From positions 97,411 to 161,410 of the forward strand of contig NMRB01001091.1 in the NCBI GenBank assembly GCA_002633025.1: a DNA stretch of 64,000 bases. Reading direction: 5' to 3'. The position numbers were made by a program, and so were the translations under genes. Under the pieces are notes generated by a model. It saw nothing but the letters and a program-made list of their open reading frames with translations, was not told where the DNA came from and did no database searches. This document shows positions 34,013 through 46,252 of the stretch, one piece after another. Position 1 is the first letter of the stretch; each line of letters opens with the position of its first letter. The DNA is from Notospermus geniculatus (lineage: Eukaryota > Nemertea > Pilidiophora > Heteronemertea > Lineidae).

Positions 34013-36364
34013 TTACATATTCAACGCCGTTTGTTCGAGGACAGTTAGGGGGATTAAGTCCGGAAGGTTTCTCGTTACAACTTGTTGCCGGTGGCGATTT
34101 TTCGGCCCTTTCCCATCGAACCGACCGATGGCCCAAACCATTCGGAAGAGCCTGACGACAGTGATTACGGTCAGTAAGCCGAGTAAGATGGACGGAACGC
34201 TGTCGATCAGTGTATCAGGTTTAAAGTTTGTGATGGAGATCAGACCGACTACAATGATTGCGTAAGGTGTGAATATGAAGACGAGGTGATGACGAAAGAC
34301 GGTCCAGTCCATGATGCACCAAGCGATGGTTCCAAGACACATCAGGAGCAGGGTGATGATGCTTGCTGTTGATTGGTTGATATGGATAAGATACATCAGG
34401 GTTTGGCTGGCCTGAATGATAAGGTGAATGGTCGACCAGGTCGCCACCAAGCACAGTCCGTTGTGCAACAAAGCCGGGAGTAGAATCTTCTCCAATGACA
34501 CTCCATTGTTTTGATAGAGCACTGAATCCTTGAAACCGCCGATTGAAAACGACGTACTGGCCCATAGGAAGACGGGCACCAGGCCAGACGCGGTTAAAGA
34601 CGTCATGTAGTGCAGCCTGTCGGCTGCAATGACAGACATATTCCGTGCGAGCATGCCAGCTGTGAAAAATATAAGTGTCGTCAGTGGTATCACACCTTTA
34701 ATGCAATAGATGTAATTGCATTTTCCCCTGTCCTGTGTACATACAGTAGACGTGATGTACAGTAGCCATAGGACTTGGTAAGCGTCTACGGTTGCCCATA
34801 CTATGAAACCGGTAGATGCACGTGGCTGTAAGATTGATGTCACGTTGGCGTCCTCCGATACACTTTCATTGCTTGGTAACAACCCTGTAAACAGCAGAGG
34901 GAAAAAGGATGACTGTAGATGATCTTAAAACTGGACTAAACAACAAGTCATTATGATTGACAACCCATAGAACATGTATGTATATTTACCGCGAAATTTC
35001 AGTAGCTACAATTCTACTAGGAGGCACAAGAAATTGGCGGGGTTATCAAAAACAAACAAACAAAAAAGCGAACATGCAGCTCTGGATCCATATTCATAAA
35101 CGTACTTTTAAACAAACAAACAAACAAACATACTGAAACTTAAAAATATGCCTAGTAGGTGACTGTCAGCTCCTGGATATTAATAACTGACCCCTCAGAG
35201 GCGAGGATAAAGTATGTTTAAAAATATGTATAGTCCGCCTATTCTACGTGTATATGGTACTCGTAGAGTTGTAATATAGAAAAATATTCCTGATCGATTC
35301 ACATGCATTTCATACTTAATGGGACGCAAATCAAAGGTGTTTAAGCACGATAGGGGTCTTTATTAATACACTGGGATTTGTGGTTGTCGTGTTGATGACA
35401 CTTGAAAATGAAAAAAAAACACCAACTCCGCAATTATTATTAAAAATATAAATACAGTATATATATATTGAGAGTGGCACCTTCGCCATTCCATGTTTTA
35501 CTCAGTGAAATGCATTCGTCTTCACCGTGCTACCGACAGCATTGAGGATGAAATGAGGCAGACACATTTTTCAAGATGGTCGCCCGGCGGCCATGTTTGA
35601 TGCCCGATAGGGCAAATCTCCGCATTTGGGCCGAACGCTATACACAGAGAGGGTACCTGCATACATCCTCACGCTAAAATGGAGGACTCTGGATGAAAGA
35701 GCCACGAAACGTGCCATCTAGGACCCAAATTTTGTACTTTGACCTCTGTGGCCTCTCTCTCACCAAAAGAGCGATCGAGTCCGATCAGTAATCGCACCTC
35801 AGGGGGGACAGGCGCCCATGTTTCCACTACTCTAGGGCCAGTGTTATGAACCGATTTCTTTAAAAGCCAGGCCATGTGCCTGACAATAATTGTAACTCAT
35901 AACTTGACTTAAAGGACCACGGTATTGCCACTTTTTCTTGACAGCCGGCGCCACCGCGCCACTCCCCAACCCAGAGACTAACTACGTTGTCGGCGAATTG
36001 ACCCGATTTACTGCGTACATTTTGTAATGCATTTTTGTAGTTCATGTTGCTACCGCTAGGCGGCTCCCTCTACGTCGGCAGTCAAATAACGCATTAGAGA
36101 TATCCAATACCGTGGTCCTTTAACTTATTTTATTTACTGAACAGGACAAGGACAGGAGAAGCGCATGAAAGTTTGGAGCTTACCTTCTGAAATGAAATAT
36201 GGCAAAAGAAACTCGACGGTTACATCAGCTAGGTAGGCAAACCATGCCACAATCAGCAGCGCCAACTTCACTGGTTTATGTCGGGGCGCCATGTGCTTGT
36301 GCTGCAGCCGGGGTGAAGCTGTGGTACACCTGGCATGACAAACAGCGAGTTCATTTGCACACAT
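34013..36364 (-). CDS. Eight-pass membrane protein of unrecognised family, two exons
   Basis: Exon 1 (36184-36364) encodes one hydrophobic segment ending YFISEG; exon 2 (34013-34884) encodes the rest to TAA. Borders are AG/GT and the join (G plus GG) keeps the frame, giving 350 residues from the first Met, or 326 if translation starts at the internal Met at 36292. Eight hydrophobic stretches are visible, one in exon 1 and seven in exon 2, with sequons (NESV, NVTS, NMSV, NQST) in loops and a basic cytoplasmic-type tail (KGPKNRHRQQ). No transporter or receptor signature is recognised. The number of passes and small size do not fit the neighbouring sugar transporters. An AATAAA (minus) lies five bases past the stop at 34003-34008. 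Confidence 0.75.
35909..36123. mobile_element. MITE with TTAA target duplication (piggyBac-like)
   Basis: A 207-base element (35913-36119) has perfect terminal repeats AGGACCACGGTATTG and CAATACCGTGGTCCT and is flanked on both sides by TTAA (35909-35912, 36120-36123). TTAA duplications are typical of piggyBac-type transposition. It lies in the intron of the eight-pass membrane gene and has no coding capacity. Confidence 0.9.
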
Positions 36365-39240
36365 TGAAAGTTTTTAATTAAATGTTCAGAACACGGAACT
36401 CGGACCACTGCTGTCGGTTGCGCCATTTGGGCGAGCCGTCAAACAACTTCATTATTCCCCACCTTTCCCTGTGCTAGCCAGTCGTACTGAAAGGCCTCTA
36501 ACTTGGCCAGTGCATACATAATGAATTGGTGTTTAATGAAGGGACCTACATTAGACGAAAGTAAAGTATGTCTAAACCATAGGCCTATGAGGAAAACAAG
36601 TTCGACGGTAATAACACTTTTCACTGAAACCTACCTGGAAAGTGGCTAAGGTACAATTATTTGTTTCACAGACAGGAGTCCAACATTTTCTAATAATGAT
36701 TTTTAGCAATTCTACACGCCGCGGCTAATACTTTTAGGCTTTAAGAATTAATGTTATCTATTTCAAGTGTACATGTAAGCCTAATGCAGGGTACGCTATC
36801 TAAAATTCGATGTCCTGAATGATTATTATTATGTCACTAGTGCAGTCAGATTATACTATATCTTAAAGATAATGTATCACGGGTGTTTTCGCGGGCCACG
36901 GAAATCATTGTTTATTTACATTTTGTTTGTGTCCAGCCTTTCTTGTCTCATGAGTAGTTGGTGGCATGGCCCTCCACATGTTCCTTTCTGTTCAGGCGCG
37001 GATCCAAGGGGGGGGGGCGCATGGGGGCGCGCGCCCCCCCTTTTTTGGGCCGACCGAAAAAAAAAATTTTTCACGAATATTGCCGACAACTACTTTATAC
37101 GCTTGTCAAACATAGGATACACAAGTTCTTACCATATGTTTATCTAAAATTCGATGTCCTGAATGATTATTATTATGTCACTAGTGCAGTCAGATTATAC
37201 TATATCTTAAAGATAATGTATCACGGGTGTTTCGCGGGCCACGGAAATCATTGTTTATTTACATTTTGTTTGTGTCCAGCCTTTCTTGAAATGAAAAATG
37301 AAATGAAAATGAAAGAGATTTAGAGTGCCAGACTCCACAGAAGTGATCAGTGACACTATTACATACTATGAGTGACCGGTGTAGCGAGCGAAGAGAGAGG
37401 TTTTCAGTCGGCGTGCGAACACCTTGGTGCTTTTAGTTTGACGCAGGTCAAGCGGAAGCGGTCTTGTCTCATGAGTAGTTGGTGGCATGGCCCTCTACAT
37501 ATTCCTTTCTGTTTCTTCCTCACTCCTCACAAATTTCATGCAAATATTTCAACAAAATCAAAGACCTTTAAAATGATTTGTCTACCAATACAATAAACAT
37601 CCGTACCCTAGTACAGCAAAGATCGGAGTATAATTTCACTGATTTCATGTTGATTTTGGACATTTCGTGAAAGTCCTTTGTTTTCCTAATTACTCCAATA
37701 ACTCCAGAACTCTAGTTGCACCATCAGATGAACAAAAACCTAGATTCTGCTCGACAAAATCAAAGTTTATGGAAACTTAGTTTCTGCTCACAAACTTCTG
37801 GCTGTACCATCCATAAACTGAGATTTTTGCAGAGCTATGCCCAAAGTTAAGTTTGAGGTTGACCTCAACTAAGTAGCCTAATATAATTTGCCAAAAAATA
37901 GAGCACAAAAGGCGACACACAAAATGATATAATAAAAGGAGTCGTCCTCCAGAAATTTCGCAAATTTTCGATCCCAACCGGGGTCTTCTTCAGGCTGGCA
38001 CTTTCAAGTCGAGCTACCAGAAGTGTACAGCAAGCTGCAGGAGTCGAAATGAGATCGCAGGGTGCTTTCTTCAACGGACTATCCGCAGGAAATGTAGCTG
38101 ATGGTATAAGTCGTTGGGATAGGTCACTGAGTATCCACATGGCCGACATTCCCAGCACTACCTCGCTGAATGCTCGAATCGAGAAATGCTGGACGTCAGA
38201 CGCCTATGGCATGCGGTTTGTCCATTTATTCCATAAACTAAGTTTTTGCTCTGGAAACTTAGTTTATGGGTCCAAAAACTGAGGGCCGTATTCAATAAGG
38301 GCGTTTAGCTAAATCAGCGTACAAATTCTGCATTACACAGGTTATAGGCCTAGAAACTATTCTACGTTCTGTAAGCTGCCTGATCCCTAGCATTTTACCC
38401 ACACGATGATTACACGCGTCTAACATTCCTGCGTCTTAGTGCGGGAGGACATACAAGCCTTCCTGATCGTTCAACATTTCCTTTATGCTCTTTGACTTAG
38501 ACGCAGGATAGTTAGACGCGTGTGATTATCCTGCGGGTAAATGCTTGTCGTGAAGCACCATACAGACATCAGACAATAGTTTTCTAGGCCTTTAACCTGT
38601 GTAATGCAGAATTTGTACGCTGATTAGGCCAAAACACCCTTAATCGTGCGATGATCACCCTTATTGAATACGGCCCTAAGTTTTTTGCTCCCGTAACTAT
38701 GGTTTTGCTCTTGGAACTCATATTTCAACTCGGACGCCATGATGGAAACACTGAGCCGGTGTTGTTGGTTGTGTCACCCAAATTCGCTGCATTCAGAATG
38801 AGGCTAATGCATTATCCATTTGATAGACTGGTTCCCGTCTTTGCCGCTCCACCCGCTGCGCGCCATAAATGTGCAGCGGCAACGACGGGAACCAGTCTAT
38901 CCATTTGAAAACCAAGGACACCAAGGTATTTTAGAATGCGTATTCTCTCATGTAGGTCGTCTGTCATTATTGAAAAGGTATGAATATACATGAACTTTAC
39001 GGCTGCATGTATTCTTGGTGTGCCCCAGAAAAAATTTCTTTCTATATGTTTGTTAGGCCTTGATATGCTGCTTCATTGTACCATTCACTGATCGGAATCC
39101 ACCATACGTACACCAAATGAATGAAGTAAAGTTTCATATTCGGTCGATTGATTGTGGATATGTGTTTCTTACTGGTCGTCACTAGAAGCGGGAGGTCATC
39201 TGTATGCAGCCCTGGTAAATACTGATTATCGTTTTTCAAG
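36365..39240. other. Non-coding region packed with dispersed repeats
   Basis: A 150-base repeat is present at about 36795-36945 and again at 37141-37289 (both start ATCTAAAATTCGATGTCCTG). Between them is a G/C-run repeat (36991-37050). There is a TTTTCGATCCCAACC / GTCTTCTTCAGG repeat at 37945-38020 and a palindrome at 38822-38901 (arms GATAGACTGGTTCCCGTC). Words AAACTTAGTTT recur at 37760-37860 and 38225-38280. No exon recognised. Confidence 0.6.
38283..38676. repeat. Foldback element, GGGCCGTA-TCA family (long member)
   Basis: Ends GGGCCGTATTCAATAAGGG and CCCTTATTGAATACGGCCC. Further inverted words inside include AATCAGCGTACAAATTCTGC and its complement, and ACACGCGTCTAAC and its complement. 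The right end matches the short member at 22029-22166. Confidence 0.9.
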
Positions 39241-42073
39241 ATGGGAACGAGAAAGGAAAAGTGTTGTAGGATGTTTGCGACAGTGATGGCACTTTTAACC
39301 TGGTTTTCCTTGGTAAGATTGCCTCAAAAACATCTTTTACTATTTAAGGTTTTGCCGTCAGTTGTGTACCAGAAGATTTATATCAGATGATGATATTTAT
39401 GGTTCCCGATCACTTTCGCGTACCACTTTCAAAGCAATGGTTGCTTGGTGATAGATGAATAGAGGTATGTCATCGATGTATCATTAGAAAGCATATTGCT
39501 CCTGGTTCATGGGAAACCAAATTTTTGTGATACGTCCACTAATTGGTCTTTATTAACCCCTTTTTTCCACAGGATTATTTTTTTGCTGTGACATCAGCAT
39601 AATATCAGATATTTCCAATGATCGTTAAATGATGATTTCTTCTTCGTTTGCTATTCTCCTTTCGCCGCAACGTTACAACAAATTCCACTGAGTCAATGGT
39701 CCATATGCATAAAAAAAAGCAAATGCTTTTTACTTGAAAATTGAAGCAATTACTTCCATCCGTATGCATAAAACCCAAAGTAAATGCTTTTGCTAAAAAG
39801 CAATTGCTATAAGAAAAAACAATTAGTATTTACTTGTTCCTTTCTAGCAAATGCTAGAATTCATATGCATAATACTGAGCAATTTCTCCAACGTTAGAAC
39901 CTTTGGTAAACAAGCAAATGCTTGTCAAGTATAAGCATTTGCTTTGAAGTAGAAGTAAAATATTATATGCATATGGAACCGAGCAATTGCTTTTACTTTT
40001 ACTTTTGGCATCAAGCAACTGCTTTTACTTTTTGATTTTGCTAGAAGTAAATGCTTCATTTTTATGCATACGGCCCATTGGGTCATATGAAAAAGACTAG
40101 CAAATGCTTTTAATTCAGATTTGTACAGTAATGCCTAGTGCATTTGTATTGCAGATTTCAAGTAAAATCATACTTTATTCATATGACCCAATATCAATTA
40201 CATCTACTCCTTTTTTTTTAAAATTCGTTCATTCAGGGTGTGATGCAATCAGTTCCTGGCCCAACGCTTCTACAAATCACACAGATTGCGAACTCGAGCA
40301 TCGACAAAGTAACGTACATTTTTGGAGCCCGAGGAATCGGTGAACTTGTGGGTATCTTGTCTTCAGGATTCGTCATGAGAGACCGATACAGGTCGGCAAT
40401 GTTCGGTGTAACACTAACGTCGTCAGGGATAGCAATGCTTCTCGTACCATGGAGCAGTGGATTGCCAAGAATTCTGATAGCCTTTGCATTAAATGGGTTC
40501 GGAATTGGCTATCTATTCTCAGGTAGGACTTCTGGGATTTTCTCCACCCGATGTCACTTTGTACTGATACATGTATGTGTCCTGTATCAAAATACACTAA
40601 AATGCACTAACTGCCTCCTTATGTACTCTTGGTGATGGGAGTTTCATGGACTGAGAATCATTTTCAACTGAATGTTGAAAATGGTCAGATTTTGACCATC
40701 CACGCAAAAAATGCAGAACTATCCGGACTTGCCCATCTTTCTTTTCGAAAGAGGACCCACCATAGATGTTAACGCTTTGATAAAGGGTCTTAAAATTCTA
40801 CAAAATACACTGCCTCTGAAATGGGAGGAAATCGCATCTCACAGCTTCTAATTTTCAAACTTTTTCTGGGGGAAGTCCACCAGACCCTCCGCAAAACCAG
40901 CCCCATCGACGCCGGCAAGGCGCGCGCCGAAGCCCACGTCCGTTGAGCTCATCTGCTTAAAATGCCCCCGCCCCAGCGAAAAAGCTTAGCTACAGCCCTG
41001 GTAATTACGATTTCCTAATGTGATATTCCTCTTGTTCTTCAGGAACAATCCGCTTTTTGAAGAACCTCTGGAAGAACCGGAGTGCAGTAACAATATCCCT
41101 GGCTACTTCGTTTTTCTTGCTTGGCGGAACACTCATTCCCCTGATCGCCTCTCCCTTTCTTCCTCACGACTCGGGACACAACGTGAACGAAACATGGCAT
41201 AATTGTTCGAGCTTCATGATGAACGAAACGGTTGCCGATGGAAATAAATCCTGTATACATGTAGCTGACGGTGTCGGATCCAAGGTTTCCAATCCTAACG
41301 TAAATCTTCGGCAGATGAAGATGCTATACGGTCTAGTCATGGGCATTAACTGCTCAATCGCGTTAGGCCTCGCCGTTAGCACGTATCTAGTGGAAAACGA
41401 GGGCTTGGTAGACGCCATCAGCGACCAAGATGGTGGCAAACACTTCATCTTACATGGAAACCGTCGACGTTTCGTTATTTGTATAGCGGCCTTGTGTATG
41501 ATATGTTTCTCTGGTTCGGAAAGCAATTACATGGGACTAGTCGCCTCATACGTGGTAAAGGGAGTGGGAGACACGGAACGGAATGGAGCATTTGTAACAT
41601 CCACCTTCTGGGCATTATCCACAGTCTCTGCTACTCTACAGTCAGTCGCTTTCTACTACTTAACGCCTTCCACTATATTCTTACTTGACTACATTTTGAT
41701 GACGATCGCTGGACTGATACTTGTTTTTGGCGCGGCGAGTATGACCATCGTGTGGATAGGTACTGTAGTTCAAGCCCTCGGTACCAGCTATGCTACCGTT
41801 CTGATATGGGCTGATGGCTTTGTGGGATTGACACCTAAAGTTTCTTCTTTACTTCTCATCTTCGCTCGAATCGGGTCATTTACATTCCCTGTTTTTACAG
41901 GACCGCTTTTTAAGATATCGCCGAGGTCACTTATGATAGTGAATTTGATTGCGTTCTTGTTAAGTGATGCATTGTTCATTATCGCGGAGTCTATTGCATT
42001 CCCATCTGTTCGCAGAGAAAGAACAATCTCTCTCGGTCTTTTGAGAACAAAATCTTTAGAGCTACCGGTATAG
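39241..42073 (+). CDS. NaGLT1/MFSD4-like sugar transporter, gene A, complete
   Basis: Major-facilitator protein like sodium-dependent glucose transporter 1 (MFSD4B); expected to move hexose across the plasma membrane. Exons 39241-39312, 40237-40522 and 41043-42073 join in phase and give 462 residues ending TAG. Exon 1 encodes the first helix after a short basic N-terminus (ATVMALLTWFSL). Exon 2 has the family block GVMQSVPGPTLLQ, the RGIG loop and the signature-like loop FVMRDRYRSAMFG. Exon 3 has eight or so helices and one extracellular loop with sequons NET, NCS, NET and NKS (about residues 155-175). Neighbouring gene C has identical phases and exon 2 length. Substrate is inferred from family only. 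Confidence 0.82.
39698..40076. repeat. Foldback element built of AGCAAATGCTTTT words, in gene A intron 1
   Basis: Outer ends GGTCCATATGCATAAAA and TTTTTATGCATACGGCCC are inverted. The interior of about 340 bases is mostly the word GCAAATGCTTTT and its complement AAAAGCATTTGC in both orientations. Confidence 0.85.
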
Positions 42074-42158
42074 GAACCATCGATGAGATGTTCATCAGCT
42101 TTTAAAGCTGGTCTCACTTTAATACCATCCTCTCGCTCTTGTTACAGGCACACGGATC

Positions 42159-42268
42159 AGGGCCCATGTTCCCGAAGCCTTCGTTAGGTTAACGATGTCG
42201 TTAAAACTGGTAAAATGCATAGCGTAACGACATCGTTAACCTAACGATTGCTTCGGGAACATGAGCCC
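42159..42268. mobile_element. 110-bp hairpin insertion, absent from the duplicate locus
   Basis: Starts AGGGCCCATGTTCCCGAAGC and ends GCTTCGGGAACATGAGCCC, with inner arms around GTTAGGTTAACGATGTCGTT. The paralogous site (55585/55586) reads straight through (GGATC then TGGTCCG), so this is a clean insertion or excision with no extra target bases. Confidence 0.88.
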
Positions 42269-43606
42269 TGGTCCGTTTCCTGTCCGTTTGACCCTAGTTT
42301 TCCGGATATACGACAACGCTGAAGTCCATTTGATAGATTTTTTACGGGCCTGAATCGGACAAATTCCATGTGCCAATGAACCCCGCTTCAGGCCTTGCTG
42401 AAACTGAAGGCATGTTTAAACGTACTTATGTACTGTATGCTGACCAGGAACAACCAGTGTGTTTCGTGCGTTTCTCTTAGGCTTCAACACTCTATTTTGA
42501 ATCATTGCGTGTTCGGGTATTAAGCCCCCATGGTGGCCGGACATGACATACAGTACACTACAGATATTTTAATGACTGTTTAAGTCATTGCCAGGGAGGG
42601 TTAAAAAATAAATTGGTATCATCAAAAGTAGATCTATTTTTTGTATCAAAGCATAAAAATGCCAGCAAATAGATATTTCAATGACGCCTATAGTATGCAC
42701 AATCCGACATTTATAGATATACATTATGGGAGTGACATCTGTCTCACGATCATATCAACTATATGAACCGATTCGGCCTAAGATATGAAGCATAAGGTAT
42801 CGATGGGAAGTGTATCCGATGGCGTCAGCCGACATTGAACTGAATTCTTCGTGCCGCAGGGATTTGGCAATAGCGAGGATTCGAAAATCTTACGAAACAC
42901 GAAGTAGAAATACGAGATTCAACTTCATTTCTAGGACCTAATGTATTTCTGGAGATGGTTGGTACCACAAATACCCCTGGCTGCAGAGAGTTATGATGCA
43001 TCTTGAATCTTTAAATTTCCTCTTCGTATCTACGAAGTGAAAACGAAAGATAAATTTCAAAGTTTAATATACACCATAACTCTATCGGTCTAACGTCGCA
43101 CGCTAAAAGACGCTGTTGCAGCAGGCGATATTTGTACCAACCATCTCCTGAAATACATTACGTCATGGAAATGAAGTCCAATTCCGTATTTCGTCAGATT
43201 TGCGAAACCTCACTATAATAACCCTTCCATTGCCAATAGAAAAGAATATTACGACTCTGAAAAGTTACAGTCATGTGGCATACTTATTGGAAATCACTTC
43301 CTGATGCTTTTCCAATGACGATCCGTATAAAGTGCTGGTTAGGTTTAATTTTTTACAACTGTTAATATCAAAAATCTATTTTTGTTAATATCCATATACA
43401 TGTATATATCCATGTCTACATGTATAATATCAAGAACCAGCTTGCATATTGTTGAATTTATTGAAGAAATCCGTAGGGGAGTGATTTTGTGGGACACTCG
43501 ATATTTTTAGGTTATTCGTAAACCATGTTCATCATCAGTAAGCCTGCTGTCCAGTCGACATGGCGTACGTGCGTATCCAATGTGAACATAAAAACCAGAC
43601 AATAGT

Positions 43607-43748
43607 GAGGTTGAGATCAGCGACTTATCACGGATCCTTATACGTATAATACGGATCGAAATGCACACATTCCAAAATTTGTCCTCGTTGTACAGAATTC
43701 TATCCGTATACGTATAAGGATCCGTGATAAGTCGCTGATCTCAACCTC
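43607..43748. repeat. Foldback with GGTTGAGATCAGCGACTTAT ends (copy 57240-57381)
   Basis: Arms of about 42 bases carry GGTTGAGATCAGCGACTTAT then CACGGATCCTTATACGTATA and pair perfectly or nearly so. The copy at 57240-57381 came with the segmental duplication. A decayed right half lies near 62740-62772. Confidence 0.9.
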
Positions 43749-44008
43749 CCTAATGTGACAAACAGATGGCCGTATTATTAGAGTGAATGAATTTATTTTG
43801 TTGGACATTATGGTATAGCCAAAAGATCATACTACATGATAACCAGATGGTCCGGTGAAGCACAGAGTCGTAACGGGTGTTAACTCAATGTTTTATAAAA
43901 GTGGCCTATAAGTGCATTTGGTTGGTTGACACTGGGATTTTAACAATCTGGCTGAGGGATGTTCGCTCTCTAACAGTCGCCAGTTAGTATCTACCTATCG
44001 GAAGAGCC

Positions 44009-44104
44009 ATGCAAGAGGAGGAGCCGGAACACAACCTTACCAGCTCTCAGTGGTGGTCGCGGCTGTTCGCCACAGCCATGACATCTTTTATGTGGTTTAC
44101 ATTG
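44009..44104 (+). pseudogene. Orphan first exon of a NaGLT1-like gene
   Basis: Thirty-two codons starting ATG and ending at GTAAGT, almost identical to exon 1 of gene C (57642-57737), differing at SQWWSR versus SQRLSR. No matching exon 2 follows; sequence after about 44165 is unrelated. A 47-base unit that spans the end of this exon and its donor is present twice. Confidence 0.8.
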
Positions 44105-44723
44105 GTAAGTTGATTTTTAAAGCCATGACATCTTTTATGTGGTTTACATTGGTAAGTTGATTTTTTCTGGGGGAGGGCCCCCAGACCCCCCCCCCCTTCC
44201 GTCCGGAACTCATTCAGTCCTGGGAAGAACCCTGCATAACCAAAGCTCAAAGTCCAGTACATGTAACTCCTGAACTGGATTTTCTCCAAATTTTTATCAG
44301 GTGCATCTAACGAGGATACATGACCCTGGAACATTTCAATTTAACATTTGTCATTTGTTTTTCTGGTACGTTCACCCAGGTGAGCACATGGTCCATGGAC
44401 CATTTCATTAACATTTGGCAACTGAATTTGGGCGCCTACTTTGAATTTGGGCTCTTTTGAATTTGGGCGTCTACGACGTTTACCGTCGTGAAGATGATGT
44501 GATTGACAGGCCTGGAGAACCATCAGAAAGCTGTCAATGAGGAACCCACAACAGGTGACAGGCAGCAGCCAGTGCTATGAGCAAGAGTCCCCTAAGATAT
44601 CCTTCATACTGTGCAATACAGTGTGAAAACCACATCCTCCCACAGCAGGGCTTTGGTCTCGATCCTCTTCATACACTCCACACAAAGTTTGTGTGAGTGG
44701 ATGAAGAGGAGCGAGGTAAAAAT

Positions 44724-44991
44724 TCCTGCCGCACACTGGAGCTATCTGCTGAACAAAAAGTCACTCGAGACCGTTTGCTCAGCAGATAGCTGACCGAAAA
44801 ATACGCGCATACGTGAGCTTTCTGCCTAGATAGAGAATTTATTAATTAACTAAACTAAAATAATCATACAAAATAAACATGGGCCTCGCGAGGCAAAACA
44901 CTCACCGAAATTACGTGCACATGGGACCTATCTGCTGAGCAAACGGTCTCAAATGACTTTGCTCAGCAGATAGCTCCAGTGTGCGGCAGGC
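44724..44991. repeat. Foldback element, CCTGCCGCACAC family
   Basis: Ends CCTGCCGCACACTGGAGC and GCTCCAGTGTGCGGCAGG. GAGACCGTTTGCTCAGCAG and its complement lie inside, and AACTCACCGAAATTACG-type words too. A related element, cut by a single N, lies at 61495-61648. Confidence 0.88.
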
Positions 44992-45620
44992 TTTATGTTC
45001 ACTTTGACGCTCCAGGGAATTTTATTTATTCGTATCGGATGGAAGTCGGTGTGATTTTATGGCCATTGGGGACAGCATAGTTTCTTCAGGGGTGGTGAAG
45101 TCATCACAATGAGGAATCGATCATCCTGTCTTTAATTTTGAAAAGAATTTTATCTGAGTTCAATTCGTATGGTAGTCAGGGCTTTCATTAACATGCGTCC
45201 TGGCGTATTTTACGCATCAAAATATTGATGTACGCACACCAAAACGAGAGGTGGCCATCAGTTACGCATTCTGTTTCACTTCTGAGATGTCAGATACACT
45301 TTGAATTGCGATACCAGTCGTCAAAATACGCATCAACTGCAATCCGCTGGCAGTATCATAAAGCCAATACCAATCGTTGGGCACTGCTATGAAGCCAGAC
45401 AATTCCTAGAGCCGACTTTTCCGTGTGTGCTTTGGTTGTAATCCTCAGAAATACAACACTTGTATACTGGTATTTATTGCAACAGATTCAAGATATTTAC
45501 TTGAATAAACTTGCTGGCTGTTTCTCGTTTTGATATTGCTTCACCTGGCAACCACAATTTGGGTGCCAAAACAATTCGACAAGAGGTACAATGATTATTA
45601 TGGTCAGCTGCAAGGTACTT

Positions 45621-45802
45621 AAGGCACTGCTCCACTTGACAGTTGAGTTTTTTCGCAGAAGTTGGCTCTCAATGGGCAACTCAACTGCCAGCAGTTGTTT
45701 GTGTCATTGGTCCCAGCGTAAGCCGACAGGACAGAAACAATGGTGAATTGCCCATTGTGAGCCAACTTCTGCGAGAAAACTGTCAAGTGGAGCAGCGCCT
45801 TT
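45621..45802. repeat. Foldback element, AAGGCACTGCTCCACTTGAC family
   Basis: Left end GCACTGCTCCACTTGACAGT and right end ACTGTCAAGTGGAGCAGCGC are inverted. Inner arms carry CGCAGAAGTTGGCTC and its complement and CAATGGGCAA and its complement. Confidence 0.88.
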
Positions 45803-46162
45803 AGGTTGCTTTAAGACCATTTTGTAAAGCAGTCGTGTTTGGTATCAAACTGAAGCTTAGGAAGAGTAGGTTCTATCTGACCCACTGACCTACTTTAGAG
45901 CTAAGGTAGTCATGTTTGGTATTAAAAAACTGAAGCTTATGAAATGTACGTTCAAACTGACCTACTTTCATAACCTCGTGACCTACTTCCATGACGTAAT
46001 GACCCCCACACATAAGGTCACTTTCAACATTCCCTTATAGTGAGGCAATTGCCCACTGGAAAGGAAAGAAACAGCGCCGCCTGAAGAGGCTTTTGCATCA
46101 GCATGTTCATCCTGCAGATCTGAGGACTTATCTCCTCATCCCGCCAAGGTCTCCAAACAAAC

Positions 46163-46252
46163 ATGGGTCAGGCTGATGATGATGATGACCAGAAAATGAA
46201 CATCGAAGTTCTTTCATCTGATTCGGATTCAGATTTGTAAATGTTCAATAAA
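46163..46252 (+). CDS. Possible acidic 3' terminal exon with poly(A) signal
   Basis: An open stretch MGQADDDDDQKMNIEVLSS then DSDSDL ends TAA (46238-46240) and is followed at once by AATAAA (46247-46252). An acidic serine/aspartate tail is common in nuclear proteins. The upstream border is not clear (an AG lies near 46147) and no partner exon is found, so this is a weak call. Confidence 0.25.

Larger units (their letters stand above)
42074..44008. other. Duplicated intergenic flank between transporter copies
   Basis: Non-coding. Corresponds to 55314-57641 except for the elements listed separately. It contains the imperfect inverted words CTACGAAGTG near 43030 and AGGAGATGGTTGG near 42950-43145. 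No open frame is conserved between the two copies. Confidence 0.75.
41014..44165. repeat. Segmental duplication, copy 1 (copy 2: 54254-57847)
   Basis: From the end of gene A intron 2 (CCTAATGTGATATTCCTCTT), through exon 3 and about 2 kb of downstream flank, to a first exon like that of gene C. The 54254-57847 copy is colinear with scattered substitutions, two extra MITEs and one missing hairpin. Confidence 0.95.

Noticed and set aside
41164-42117. Minus-strand open frames opposite transporter exon 3 (also at 54404-54766 and 55028-55465)
   Set aside because: Antisense shadows of a well-supported MFS exon.
46030-46180. Coding exon in the frame reading EAIAHWKGKKQRRLKR
   Set aside because: Basic composition looks protein-like, but the acceptor is poor, it overlaps another candidate frame and no partner exon was found.
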